Below are positions 33,113 to 41,266 of a stretch of DNA of 61,915 nt, in pieces. The notes below the pieces were generated by a model. The model did not search any database. It had not been told where the DNA came from and saw only the letters and a program-made list of their open reading frames with translations. Positions within the stretch are counted from its first letter, which is position 1. Each line of letters opens with the position of its first letter. Source of the stretch: Candidatus Borkfalkia faecigallinarum (lineage in GTDB: Bacteria; Bacillota; Clostridia; Christensenellales; Borkfalkiaceae); NCBI GenBank assembly GCA_019114625.1, contig DXFD01000052.1:1-61915 (forward strand). The letters are read 5' to 3'. The translations under genes and the position numbers were made by a program.

Positions 33113-33240
33113 CGCATATCCGCCGGGGGTGCTGTAAAAGGCTGAGATCATACCCTTTGAACCGGACAGGATAATACCTGAACGGGAGGTTTCAAAGATA
33201 CGTTTCGGCTCGCCCCGCAGGGGCGAGCCGTCTTTTTTAT
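33113..33240 (+). promoter_or_regulatory. TPP (thiamine pyrophosphate) riboswitch with terminator
   Basis: The thi-box elements are present in order: GGGGGTGCT, GGCTGAGATCATACCCTTTG, AACC, GGATAATACCTG and the closing helix (about 33122-33193). An 11-bp stem (33206-33230) with T run follows and acts as expression platform: TPP binding should favour termination and so shut off the transporter. Confidence 0.93.
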
Positions 33241-33272
33241 GACGTCGTTCGGCGGAAAAACAAGGAGGTTTT

Positions 33273-34511
33273 ATGTCTCTTACCAACCTGCTGAGCGCCT
33301 ATGTCGGCACGCAGGAGACGCCCGAAGGCGAGACGCTGTACATCTACAACGGTGTATGGACGTCATTTGCCAAAGACGCGCTTTCCAACGTGTTCTTGTA
33401 TCTTGCGCTCACCGCATTGGCCGTTTTGATCCTGGTCGGTATCTTTGTACGGCTCAAAAAACCTGCGTTTTTCGGCACATTCGTCAAATTTGCCGTCGCC
33501 TTTGCCGCGGGGCTGGCGTCCGTCATTCTCGTGACCATGCTCGCCCTCGAGTTTTTCGACATGCAGGAAAACGGCTATCTGTTTGATCTCGTACTTTGGC
33601 CGACCGTCGCTGCGGGCGTCGTCATCGTTTTAGGCATTGCCGCTTGTTATGTGTGCAGCCTGTACTCTCCCAAGGCTTTTCGCGCCACGCTGATCATTTC
33701 CGTCGTCGCGCTCATAGCCGCCGTGATTGCCCTGTTCGTCTGTTTGAGCGTATACTTTACTTCGGGCGACGCTGCCGAAAACAACGGCGTGTCACAAGAA
33801 TCCATCGACAGCCTCGGCCTCTATCTTTCTTCCGCCGGCCTCATCGTCGTGATCGCTATATTAACTTTTCTGCTCGGCCGCCGGGATAAAAAGGGCTTCG
33901 ACACCCGCACGATCGCCTATGCCGCCGTCTGTATCGCCATGAGTTTTGCCCTGTCCTATATCACGCTGTGGAAGATGCCGCAGGGCGGATCGATCACGCT
34001 GGCCAGCTTGCTGCCGCTCATGCTCTACTCGTACATGTTCGGCGTCAAAAAAGGCGTGTTCGCCGGGCTCATCTACGGCTTTTTACAGGCAGTACAGGAC
34101 CCTTGGCTCATCCACGCCGCGCAGTTCCTGCTCGACTATCCCGTCGCCTTTGCAGCCATCGGACTGGCCGGGATGTTCCGCAACGTCAAAGCGTTTGAAA
34201 ACAAGCCGCAGCTCGGTTTCGCGCTCGGCGGCGTTATCGCTTCCGTTTTTCGCTATCTGTCGCACCTTTTCTCGGGCGTGTTTGCCTTTTCCGAATATGC
34301 GACGAGCGACAATGTTTGGCTGTACAGTCTCGGATATAACTCCTTCGTATTTGTCGACATCGCCATCGTCATCATACTGGGCGTGATCGTATTTTCGTCC
34401 AAATCGTTCATGACTGTCGTCAACCGCTATGCCGCGCCCACCGCGGGCAACCCGGCCGCCGCAGGCAAGCAGGACGCCAAAACGAGCGAGCCCGCCGCCG
34501 AAAACAAATAA
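33273..34511 (+). CDS. thiT: Thiamine ECF transporter S-component ThiT with extra N-terminal membrane domain
   Basis: 412 residues. The C-terminal 200 residues are ThiT: IAMSFALSYITLWKMPQGGS with the substrate-binding WKMPQGGS line, LMLYSYMFGVKKGVFAGL and FLLDYPVAFAAIGLAGMF. ThiT proteins are usually about 190-200 residues; here an additional membrane domain of about 200 residues with five or so hydrophobic segments precedes it. AAGGAGG stands before the ATG. The TPP riboswitch directly upstream supports the substrate. The C-terminal tail is Ala/Lys-rich. The energising ECF module is not in the window. Confidence 0.9.
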   Translation: MSLTNLLSAYVGTQETPEGETLYIYNGVWTSFAKDALSNVFLYLALTALAVLILVGIFVRLKKPAFFGTFVKFAVAFAAGLASVILVTMLALEFFDMQENGYLFDLVLWPTVAAGVVIVLGIAACYVCSLYSPKAFRATLIISVVALIAAVIALFVCLSVYFTSGDAAENNGVSQESIDSLGLYLSSAGLIVVIAILTFLLGRRDKKGFDTRTIAYAAVCIAMSFALSYITLWKMPQGGSITLASLLPLMLYSYMFGVKKGVFAGLIYGFLQAVQDPWLIHAAQFLLDYPVAFAAIGLAGMFRNVKAFENKPQLGFALGGVIASVFRYLSHLFSGVFAFSEYATSDNVWLYSLGYNSFVFVDIAIVIILGVIVFSSKSFMTVVNRYAAPTAGNPAAAGKQDAKTSEPAAENK

Positions 34512-34525
34512 ACTTTCCTCCGATA

Positions 34526-34572
34526 GCAAAACCGCCGCGGCGCACATTCGTGCGCCGCGGCGTCCTTTTTAT
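34526..34572 (+). terminator. thiT terminator
   Basis: A long stem of GCCGCGGCGCAC with its complement around ATTC, followed by CCTTTTT, 20 nt past the stop codon. Confidence 0.8.
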
Positions 34573-34630
34573 CATAAGAAATCGTTTTTATCCGGCGTCC
34601 TTTTTATCATAAGAAATCGTTTTTATCCGG
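34561..34630. repeat. Perfect 35-bp tandem duplication
   Basis: Units 34561-34595 and 34596-34630 are identical; the unit includes the T run of the thiT terminator. It is a recent duplication in the thiT-era spacer. Confidence 0.9.
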
Positions 34631-34652
34631 CGCCGTTTTTTGCAAAGGGAGA

Positions 34653-35549
34653 TCACTGCGCGTCCCCGTCGTCGTAGCCGTATTCCTTCAAAAGGTTCGC
34701 CTTGTCCCGCCAGTCGTCCTTGACCTTGACGTAAGCGGTCAGAAATACCTTGCTCCCCAAAAAGGATTCCATCCCATTGCGGGCGCGCGAGAGCGTCTCT
34801 TTGAGCGCCTTCCCCTGCTTGCCGATCAGGATGGCCTTGTGGTTCGCCTTTTCGCAGATGATGTCGAGGTCGACGTCGTAGATGTCCCCTTCCTCCCGTT
34901 TTTGGAACTTGTTGACCAGCACCGCGACGCCGTGCGGGATCTCCTTGTCGTATTGCAGGAGGATCTTCTCGCGCATGATCTCGGCGATCATGAATTTTTC
35001 GCTCTTGTCCGAGAGGACGTTTTCGGGGAAGAGGGGCTCTCCTTCGGGCAAAAGCGCGGCGATCGCGCCCAGCAGCTTGCCGATGTTGCGGCCGCGGCGG
35101 GCGGAGACGGGTACGACGTCGCAGTCGACGCCCTCCTCAAACAGCTTCTTCGCGTCCGCGGGGATGTTTTCGGCGGGCATGATGTCCGTCTTGGTATAGG
35201 CGATGAGCATGGGGATGCCGAAGGAGCGGTAGTGCTTCATCAGCGACACGTCCTCGTCCGAGACGCCCTTATGCCCGTCGTGCACGAAGAGGATGACGTC
35301 CACGTCGCGGGCGGAGCTCTCGGCGGTGCGCATCATGCGGTCGGACAGCGCCGTCCTCGACTTATAGATGCCGGGCGTGTCCGCGAAGACGATCTGCGCG
35401 TCCTCGGTGTTAAGGACGCCGAGGATGCGGTCGCGCGTGGTCTGCGGCTTGGGGGAGACGATGGCGACCTTTTCCCCCACCAGCACGTTGACGAGGGTGC
35501 TCTTGCCCGCGTTGGCGCGGCCGATGACCGCGACGGTGCCGCTTCTCAT
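34653..35549 (-). CDS. era: GTPase Era
   Basis: 298 residues, full length. G1 GRANAGKST, G3 DTPGIYK, G4 TKTD, then a C-terminal KH domain with the line ILIGKQGKALKE that binds the 3' end of 16S rRNA. It is needed for 30S maturation. The ATG overlaps the ybeY stop (ATGA). It is the last gene of the six-gene yqfC-to-era operon, an order conserved in Bacillota. Confidence 0.95.
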   Translation of the reverse strand: MRSGTVAVIGRANAGKSTLVNVLVGEKVAIVSPKPQTTRDRILGVLNTEDAQIVFADTPGIYKSRTALSDRMMRTAESSARDVDVILFVHDGHKGVSDEDVSLMKHYRSFGIPMLIAYTKTDIMPAENIPADAKKLFEEGVDCDVVPVSARRGRNIGKLLGAIAALLPEGEPLFPENVLSDKSEKFMIAEIMREKILLQYDKEIPHGVAVLVNKFQKREEGDIYDVDLDIICEKANHKAILIGKQGKALKETLSRARNGMESFLGSKVFLTAYVKVKDDWRDKANLLKEYGYDDGDAQ

Positions 35550-36025
35550 TCCGCGTCCCTCCCGATGCCCATGTCCGCGAGGACGCGCTCCTCGCGCGCG
35601 CGCATGGCGGCCTTGTCCGCCTCCCCCTCGTGGTCGTAGCCGAGCAGATGGCACAGCCCGTGCACGGCGAGGTAATACAGCTCCCGCCGCAGCGAATGGC
35701 CGTACTCCGCCGCCTGCTCCGCCGCCCGTTCGCGGCAGATGACGACGCTGCCCAAAAACAGGTTGCCTTCCTCGTCCGCGTCGAAGGGGAAGTCCGCCCG
35801 GCGGATCGGCCTGCCGAGGATGCCGTCCAGGTTGGGGAAGCTGAGCACGTCGGTCACGGCGTCCTTGCCGCGCTCTTTGGCGTTGAGGGCGCGGATGTCC
35901 TCCCCGCCGCAAAAGACAAGTTCCGCCGCGAGCGGGGCGTCGCTGTCGATATCCGCCGCCGCATACTGCTCGAGCGGGGAGACGTCAAACCCTTCCTCCC
36001 CGCATTCGACGATCAGTTTTGCCAT
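35546..36025 (-). CDS. ybeY: Endoribonuclease YbeY
   Basis: 159-residue zinc-dependent endoribonuclease of 16S rRNA maturation and ribosome quality control. The zinc motif HGLCHLLGYDH is intact, preceded by TDVLSFPN and LGSVVIC. It begins 1 nt past the pgpH stop and overlaps era by 4 nt. The order phoH-pgpH-ybeY-era is conserved. Confidence 0.95.
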   Translation of the reverse strand: MAKLIVECGEEGFDVSPLEQYAAADIDSDAPLAAELVFCGGEDIRALNAKERGKDAVTDVLSFPNLDGILGRPIRRADFPFDADEEGNLFLGSVVICRERAAEQAAEYGHSLRRELYYLAVHGLCHLLGYDHEGEADKAAMRAREERVLADMGIGRDAE

Positions 36026-36026
36026 A

Positions 36027-37541
36027 TCACTTTTTATCTCCCGTAGATTTATCCTCCGCGGCGTCCGCCTCGCGGCGCTTGAGCTTGAGCTTGGGGTACT
36101 GCACGCGGCTGTGATAGACGCCCGTCAGGCAGCTGACGATCGCCTCCTTGATGACGGTGAGGTCGCGCATGGTGATGTCGCACTCGGCGAACTGGTCGAG
36201 GTCGACGCGCTCCTCGATGATCTCGCGCACGGCCGCCTCCACCTTTTCGGGCGAACGCACGGGCAGGGTGCGGGAGATCGCCTCGCTCGCGTCGCAGATC
36301 ATCACGACGGCGGCGATCTTGGTCTGCGGCTTGGGGCCGCTGTACGAGAACTCCTCGATGTTGACGTCGCCGTCCGACATCTTCAGCGCCTTCGCGTAGA
36401 AGTACTTGACGGGCAGCGTGCCGTGGTGCTGCAGCGCCACGTCCGCGAGGATCTTGGGCAGGCGGCGGGAACGGATGAGGTCGTACCCGTCCTTCGCGTG
36501 CGAGCGGATGATGTCGACGGACAGCTCGGGCGTCAGCTCGCTGTGCGGGTTGAAGCCGGACTGGTTCTCGGTGAAATATTCGGGCTGGCGCAGCTTGCCG
36601 ACGTCGTGGTAGTAGGCGGCGGCGCGGGCGAGGGCGGTGTCCTCGTTGAGCGCGATGGCGCACGCCTCCGCGAGGTGCGCGACGACGATGCTGTGGTTGA
36701 AGGTGCCGAAGGCGCGGTCCTTGAGTTCGCGCATGAGCGGCGCGTCGTGGTCGGTCAGCTCGCGCAGGCGGTAGTCGGTGATGCAGTTGAAGAGCGCCTC
36801 GAACACGGGCAGGAGCGCCATGAACAGGATGGCGGAGAGCACGCCCGCTTCCAGCCCGTACAGCAGCAGCCAGAGAAGCTGCAAGCCGCGGTTGTATTCG
36901 AGGCAGGCGATCATGACCAGGATGGGCACGCAGACGGCGAATCCGGTCAAAAAGGAGCGGATGCGCGTCTTGACCTTGCTGCCCACAAAGATGGCGACCA
37001 TGCCCGCCGAAAAGATGAGCAGCGGCGTGCTGCTGAGCGCGTTGGCGTACTCGTTGAGGACGGCGAAGTTGGAAAAATGGTCGATGGAATAGAGCATCAG
37101 CGCGAAGATGATGTTCAAAAAGATGGCGTCCCGGCGGCCGAACAGCAGCAGCGCCAGAAGCGCCAGGAGCGCGATCGGGCGGGAATAGATGTTGAAGAAC
37201 AGCCCGAAGAAATAGCAGATGACCAGGCAGGTGTCTAAAAGCAGAAAGAGCAGCCAGATGCTTTTGGGGGTGGCGAGGATGCTCTTGTCCTCGAAGATAT
37301 AGTAAAAATAGACGGTGAGGAAGAGCATGAACAGGCTCGCCGCCAGATAGATGAGGGTGTTGAAGCCGGACACGATGTAGTCGGTAAAGCTCTGCCCCTC
37401 GATGTGCAGGGTGTTGACCCAGATAAAGAGCACGACCAGCGCCATGAGCAGGATATAGTTGCCCAAAAAGATCAGGACGCTCTTGACGCACTCGTTTTTG
37501 CCGAAGACCTTGTTGGTCGCGGCGGGATCTGCATACCTCAT
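36027..37541 (-). CDS. Membrane HD-domain phosphohydrolase, PgpH/YqfF family, short form
   Basis: 504 residues. The N-terminal half has about seven membrane segments (7TM-7TMR_HD), and the C-terminal HD domain starts with FNHSIVVAHLAEAC and carries YYHDVGKL, ALQHHGT and VMICDASEA. PgpH hydrolyses cyclic-di-AMP. In Bacillus and Listeria the protein is about 700 residues because of an extracellular 7TMR-HDED sensor domain; that domain is missing here, since the first membrane segment starts near residue 20 and no long ectodomain follows. The ATG overlaps the phoH stop by 4 nt. Confidence 0.88.
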   Translation of the reverse strand: MRYADPAATNKVFGKNECVKSVLIFLGNYILLMALVVLFIWVNTLHIEGQSFTDYIVSGFNTLIYLAASLFMLFLTVYFYYIFEDKSILATPKSIWLLFLLLDTCLVICYFFGLFFNIYSRPIALLALLALLLFGRRDAIFLNIIFALMLYSIDHFSNFAVLNEYANALSSTPLLIFSAGMVAIFVGSKVKTRIRSFLTGFAVCVPILVMIACLEYNRGLQLLWLLLYGLEAGVLSAILFMALLPVFEALFNCITDYRLRELTDHDAPLMRELKDRAFGTFNHSIVVAHLAEACAIALNEDTALARAAAYYHDVGKLRQPEYFTENQSGFNPHSELTPELSVDIIRSHAKDGYDLIRSRRLPKILADVALQHHGTLPVKYFYAKALKMSDGDVNIEEFSYSGPKPQTKIAAVVMICDASEAISRTLPVRSPEKVEAAVREIIEERVDLDQFAECDITMRDLTVIKEAIVSCLTGVYHSRVQYPKLKLKRREADAAEDKSTGDKK

Positions 37542-38527
37542 CGTTTTTTCCTCTCCTCTCGCGCGCTTTCGCGGCGGGCGCCGTCCCGCTCGTACGCGCG
37601 CACGATCGCCATGACCAGCGGGTGGCGGACGACGTCTTTGGCGGTCAGCGTGACGACCTCGATCCCCTCGATGTTTCTGAGGACGGACACCGCGTGTTTG
37701 AGACCGCTGCGCTTGCCGGCGGGCAGGTCGATCTGCGTCACGTCGCCGGTGACGACGACCTTGCTGCCGTCGCCCATGCGGGTGAGAAACATCTTCATCT
37801 GTTCGCAGGTGGTGTTCTGCGCCTCGTCGAGGATGATGAAGGCGTTGGACAGCGTGCGCCCGCGCATATAGTCGAGCGGCGCCACCTCGATGACGCCCTT
37901 TTCCATCAGCTTGGCGTAGCTCTCCGGCCCGAACATCTCCTGCAGCGCGTCGTACAGCGGGCGCAGGTAGGGGTCCACCTTCGTCTGCAGGTCGCCCGGC
38001 AGAAAGCCGAGCTTTTCCCCCGCCTCCACGGCGGGGCGGGTGAGGACGATCTTTTCCACCTGCTTGGCCTTAAAGGCGCTCACCGCCAGGCAGACGGCGA
38101 GATAGGTCTTGCCCGTGCCGGCGGGGCCGATGCCGAACACGACGGTGTTCTTTTTGATCGCGTCGACGTACTTCTTCTGCCCGAGCGTCTTGCACTTGAC
38201 CGGCTTACCGCGGGAGGTGAAGGCGACGACGTTGCCCATGACCTCCTCGATGCCGTCCAGCCCGCCCTCGCGCGCGAGCTCGATACAGTAGGCGATGCGG
38301 GACTTGTCCACCCCCTCGCCCGCGCGGACGAGGCGGAGCATCCCTTCCAGCACGCGCTGCGCGCAGGCGACGTCCCCTTCCTCCCCCGCGATGCGGATGT
38401 TCGTCCCCTCGACGGAAAGGAACACGTTCAGCTCGCGGGCGACGATATTCAGATTTTCATCCAATGTGCCGAGCAGCTTCTGGAGGGTGTCCAGATCGCC
38501 CGCTTCGACGATCGTTTTTGTCTGCAT
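37538..38527 (-). CDS. phoH: PhoH-family ATPase
   Basis: 329 residues. An N-terminal KH-like part is followed by the ATPase with Walker A GPAGTGKTYLA and Walker B FIILDEAQNTT, and VVTGDVTQIDLP. PhoH proteins are cytoplasmic ATPases linked to RNA metabolism. ATG 38527 with AGGAAAG about 11 nt upstream. It follows yqfD after 41 nt and overlaps the pgpH gene. Confidence 0.93.
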   Translation of the reverse strand: MQTKTIVEAGDLDTLQKLLGTLDENLNIVARELNVFLSVEGTNIRIAGEEGDVACAQRVLEGMLRLVRAGEGVDKSRIAYCIELAREGGLDGIEEVMGNVVAFTSRGKPVKCKTLGQKKYVDAIKKNTVVFGIGPAGTGKTYLAVCLAVSAFKAKQVEKIVLTRPAVEAGEKLGFLPGDLQTKVDPYLRPLYDALQEMFGPESYAKLMEKGVIEVAPLDYMRGRTLSNAFIILDEAQNTTCEQMKMFLTRMGDGSKVVVTGDVTQIDLPAGKRSGLKHAVSVLRNIEGIEVVTLTAKDVVRHPLVMAIVRAYERDGARRESAREERKKR

Positions 38528-38568
38528 TCTTTCGATTCTTTCCTGCTTTCTTTGCTCTTGCCCCGCGC

Positions 38569-39486
38569 TCAGCCGGAGCCGCCCAGATTGACCGCGACGC
38601 GCACCCGCACGACGAGGGACACGGCGCAGACATAGCTGCCCGCCCGCTCCCGCACGGTGCAGGAAGCGGACACGAGCTCGCCGCCCGCCCGCAGCCGCGC
38701 CGCCGCGACCGACCGGGCGCGGAACTGTTCGCTGTCCGCCGCGCCGACAAATTCCGCCTCGTAGCCGCACAGCAGGCTGCACCGCGCGACGGCGGGCGTC
38801 GGACGGCGCTCCCCCTCCTCGGTCACAAAATACCCGCCGACCAGCTCCCGGCCCGCGGCGACCGATTCCCCTTCCGCGGCGAGCGGGGTGCCGCGCAGGA
38901 CGGTCAGCTCCTCCACGACGCCCGCGCGCGGGGCGACCAGCGCGGACGCCTGCGCGGGGGCGGGGGCCTCGGCGCTCTCTTCCAGCGTGACGGTGAGCAC
39001 GCACCCCGCCTTGCCCACGGACGCGAACACGACGCCGGGCAGGGACAGCAGCGCGGCTTCCGCCGCGTCCGCCGCCTCCGCGCGGTACAGCGAGAAGGGG
39101 GAAAGCCCCGCCTCCGCCAGGATCTCCTCCGCGCGCGCGGCATAGCGGGACGCCGAGCCGACGACGCGCACGCGCAGCACGAACAGATCGCCCGCGGCCG
39201 CCAGCGCGAGCGCGGCGAGCGCCCCCGCGAGGATGCCCGGCCTGCGGCGCAAAAAGGCGGCGGCGCGCGTCAGCCCGACGCTCTCTTTTCTGGTTACAGT
39301 ATAACACGAACGGGCGAAAATTGCAAAAATTTTTTCGGTTTCTTTGGATTTTACACAGAAATTCAGCCGCGCGGGCCCCGTTTTGCGCACGTCGCGCACG
39401 CGGATGCCCGCCGCCGCCAGCTTTTCGAGCGCGCGCAGCGGCGCCGCGCCCGCAAGCTCCATCCGCACGCCGAAGAGCGGCGTCAT
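38569..39486 (-). CDS. yqfD: Sporulation protein YqfD
   Basis: 305 residues. N-terminal soluble part, one membrane segment (about 82-105, PGILAGALAALALAAAGDLF), then an extracytoplasmic region with VRVVGSASRY and TLEESAEA lines typical of the sporulation protein YqfD. Its place between yqfC and phoH is the conserved one. In Bacillus yqfD is under the mother-cell sigma factor SigE. The ATG overlaps the yqfC stop (ATGA). Sequence is GC-biased and Ala-rich compared with Bacillus, so identification leans on synteny. Confidence 0.85.
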   Translation of the reverse strand: MTPLFGVRMELAGAAPLRALEKLAAAGIRVRDVRKTGPARLNFCVKSKETEKIFAIFARSCYTVTRKESVGLTRAAAFLRRRPGILAGALAALALAAAGDLFVLRVRVVGSASRYAARAEEILAEAGLSPFSLYRAEAADAAEAALLSLPGVVFASVGKAGCVLTVTLEESAEAPAPAQASALVAPRAGVVEELTVLRGTPLAAEGESVAAGRELVGGYFVTEEGERRPTPAVARCSLLCGYEAEFVGAADSEQFRARSVAAARLRAGGELVSASCTVRERAGSYVCAVSLVVRVRVAVNLGGSG

Positions 39487-39755
39487 GCCCCTTCTCCCCC
39501 GAATTCGACGCGCCGCACGTCGCCGCGCAGCAGCAGGTCTCCCCCGCCGTAGCGCGCCACGCGCAGCCCTTCCCCCTCCACGCGCACCTCGCCCTCCCGC
39601 ACGCGCAGGGTGATCGAGGAAGGGGAAAACGCCGCGATGCCCTTCACATTCTCAAAATAGGCGCACCGCCCCGCGTACACCACCGCCTTGCCGCCGCCGA
39701 ACGCGACGTCCTCGTCCGCGCCGATGCGCGAAAGAATTTCGTCAAACAGCCGCAT
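39483..39755 (-). CDS. yqfC: Sporulation protein YqfC (YabP/YqfC family)
   Basis: 90 residues, a small beta-rich protein of the YabP/YqfC family: GKAVVYAGRCAYFENVKGIAAF followed by ITLRVREGEVRVEGEGL. GGGAGGTGG precedes the ATG at 39755. First gene of the operon yqfC-yqfD-phoH-pgpH-ybeY-era. YqfC and YqfD are needed for normal sporulation in Bacillota. No clear promoter was found in the GC-rich upstream DNA; a SigE-type one would be hard to see by eye. Confidence 0.87.
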   Translation of the reverse strand: MRLFDEILSRIGADEDVAFGGGKAVVYAGRCAYFENVKGIAAFSPSSITLRVREGEVRVEGEGLRVARYGGGDLLLRGDVRRVEFGGEGA

Positions 39756-40007
39756 CGTTCCACCTCCCTTCCGCGCCGCCTTTGCTCCGGCTTTACACCA
39801 ACTCTGCGCCCGCGCGCCGTTCCTTTGCGCCGCTTGCGCGCGGCAGCCTTTTCCCGCCGGGCGGGCGGGACGCCTTTGCGCCGCCTTTGCGCCGACTTCC
39901 CGCCGCCTTTGCGCCGGCTTCCCGCCGGACAGCCGGGCGCACGGCCGCGCCCCATAGTGTATGCGCCGCAAAATCCTTTTATGAGCCGCGCAACCGTGCA
40001 GCGCCGC
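39756..40007. other. Gene-free spacer with CCGCCTTTGCGCC repeats
   Basis: Low-complexity GC-rich DNA in which the phrase CGCCTTTGCGCCG followed by CTTCCCGCCG recurs at about 39878-39928. Nothing else is seen before the promoter at 40008. Confidence 0.5.
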
Positions 40008-40036
40008 TTGTAAAACGCGCAAAAATCTGCTATACT
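40008..40036 (+). promoter_or_regulatory. Promoter of the 40104 membrane-protein gene
   Basis: TTGTAA (40008-40013), 17 nt, TATACT (40031-40036) with TGC extension, 68 nt before the start codon. Confidence 0.75.
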
Positions 40037-40103
40037 ATATCTGTCTTTCCAAAAAACCGTCGGCGGCCCCGCACGGGCGGAGCCGCGCCAAAGGAGGAAG
40101 CGT

Positions 40104-40946
40104 TTGTCAACGATCCGTTCGGCGCGCACGCGCCGCAAACTGCCGCCGCTGCGCCTGTTCGTATTCGCGGCGTCCGCCGTCCTGTTCCTGTCGATGATCG
40201 CCATCATCTTCCGCCGCCATGCCGCGGGGACGCTGGAGGGGCGCTTCGTCGTGCTGGCGGGCAACGCGCTGCTGTGGCTGGTGCCCTTTGCCGGGCGCGC
40301 CATCTTCCGCGACAAGATCGGGGACGCGATGTGGGCGATCTTCGTCATCTTCGCCTTCCTCGCCTCCTTTTTGGGGTCGGTGGAAGGGCTGTACGGGAGC
40401 GTATGGTGGTGGGACCTCGCGATGCACACCGCGTTCGGCTATCTCGGCTGCTTTGTGGGATTGTTCTTCGCCTGCAAGCTCGCGGACGTCGCCAAGCTGC
40501 GGCCGCTGTTCGTGATCCTGTTCTGCTTCGCGGTGTCGCTGATGTTCGGCGCGCTGTGGGAGATCTTCGAATTTTCGGGCGATCAGCTGCTGGGCAACAC
40601 GGCGCAGGGGCCGCACATCCCCGACGGCGAGGGCGGCTGGTTCATCGACGTGCGGGACACGATGGAGGATATCCTCTGCAACACGGCGGGCGCGCTCGTC
40701 TTCGTGCTGCACTACGCCGCCCACGCGCTGAGCGGGCGCTCGCTGCTGCTGGACGGAATCAAGCGCGACTTCGCCCCCGCGGGCAAAGCCGCCCCCGCGG
40801 CGGATCTTCCCCCGCAAAAAGCCGACGCGGCGGAACTGCCGCAGGACGCCGACGCGGCGGAACTGCCGCAGGACGCCGACGCGCGGGAACTGCCGCAGGA
40901 CGCCGACGCGCGTGCGGGCGGCGAACGAGAGAAAAAGGAGGCGTAA
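40104..40946 (+). CDS. Polytopic membrane protein of unknown function
   Basis: 280 residues with a TTG start, chosen because AAAGGAGGAAGCGT stands just before it. About five or six hydrophobic segments cover residues 15-210. The conserved-looking lines WWWDLAMHTAFGYLGCFVGL and FGALWEIFEFSGDQLLG recall the YjdF/DUF2238 type of membrane protein, which has no known function. The C-terminal tail (about residues 235-270) is a repeat of nine residues (ADAAELPQD) encoded by 27-bp tandem units. It is followed 2 nt later by the FmdB-like gene, so they form an operon. Confidence 0.78.
   Translation: MSTIRSARTRRKLPPLRLFVFAASAVLFLSMIAIIFRRHAAGTLEGRFVVLAGNALLWLVPFAGRAIFRDKIGDAMWAIFVIFAFLASFLGSVEGLYGSVWWWDLAMHTAFGYLGCFVGLFFACKLADVAKLRPLFVILFCFAVSLMFGALWEIFEFSGDQLLGNTAQGPHIPDGEGGWFIDVRDTMEDILCNTAGALVFVLHYAAHALSGRSLLLDGIKRDFAPAGKAAPAADLPPQKADAAELPQDADAAELPQDADARELPQDADARAGGEREKKEA
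40821..40912. repeat. 27-bp coding tandem repeat
   Basis: Three near-identical 27-bp units (40821-40847, 40848-40874, 40875-40901) and a partial fourth, in frame, encoding nine-residue repeats at the C-terminus of the membrane protein. Confidence 0.88.
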
Positions 40947-40948
40947 AA

Positions 40949-41146
40949 ATGCCGATCTTACAATACAAATGCCCGCAATGCGGGAAAAAATTTGAGGAAC
41001 TTGTGGCAAAATTCGACGACCCCGTCCCCTGCCCCGCCTGCGGGACGCGGGCCGAACGGGACTGGAGCGGGGAGATGTTCTCCTCGACGGGAAAAAAGAG
41101 CGCGCATTGCAGCGGCAACTGCAAGACGTGCGGCGGCTGCCATTGA
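40949..41146 (+). CDS. FmdB-like zinc-ribbon protein
   Basis: 65 residues. MPILQYKCPQCGKKFEELV and a second CPACG form the FmdB/CxxC zinc ribbon of regulatory small proteins; a second cysteine group lies at the C-terminus (CSGNCKTCGGCH). AAAAAGGAGGCG precedes the ATG, 2 nt past the stop of the membrane-protein gene. A strong terminator follows. The function is unknown. Confidence 0.85.
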   Translation: MPILQYKCPQCGKKFEELVAKFDDPVPCPACGTRAERDWSGEMFSSTGKKSAHCSGNCKTCGGCH

Positions 41147-41153
41147 CGCCGCC

Positions 41154-41202
41154 CCGAGATCGCGCCCGCGCGGGTGACCCCGCGCGGGCGCGATCTCTTT
41201 TC
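41154..41202 (+). terminator. Terminator after the FmdB-like gene
   Basis: A very long stem, GAGATCGCGCCCGCGCGG with its complement around GTGA, followed by CTTTT. Confidence 0.85.
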
Positions 41203-41266
41203 GGCCGCCCTGCCGGGGCGGTTGCGGCGACGCAAAACGGCGCACAAGCACCCCCGCGATCTCTTT

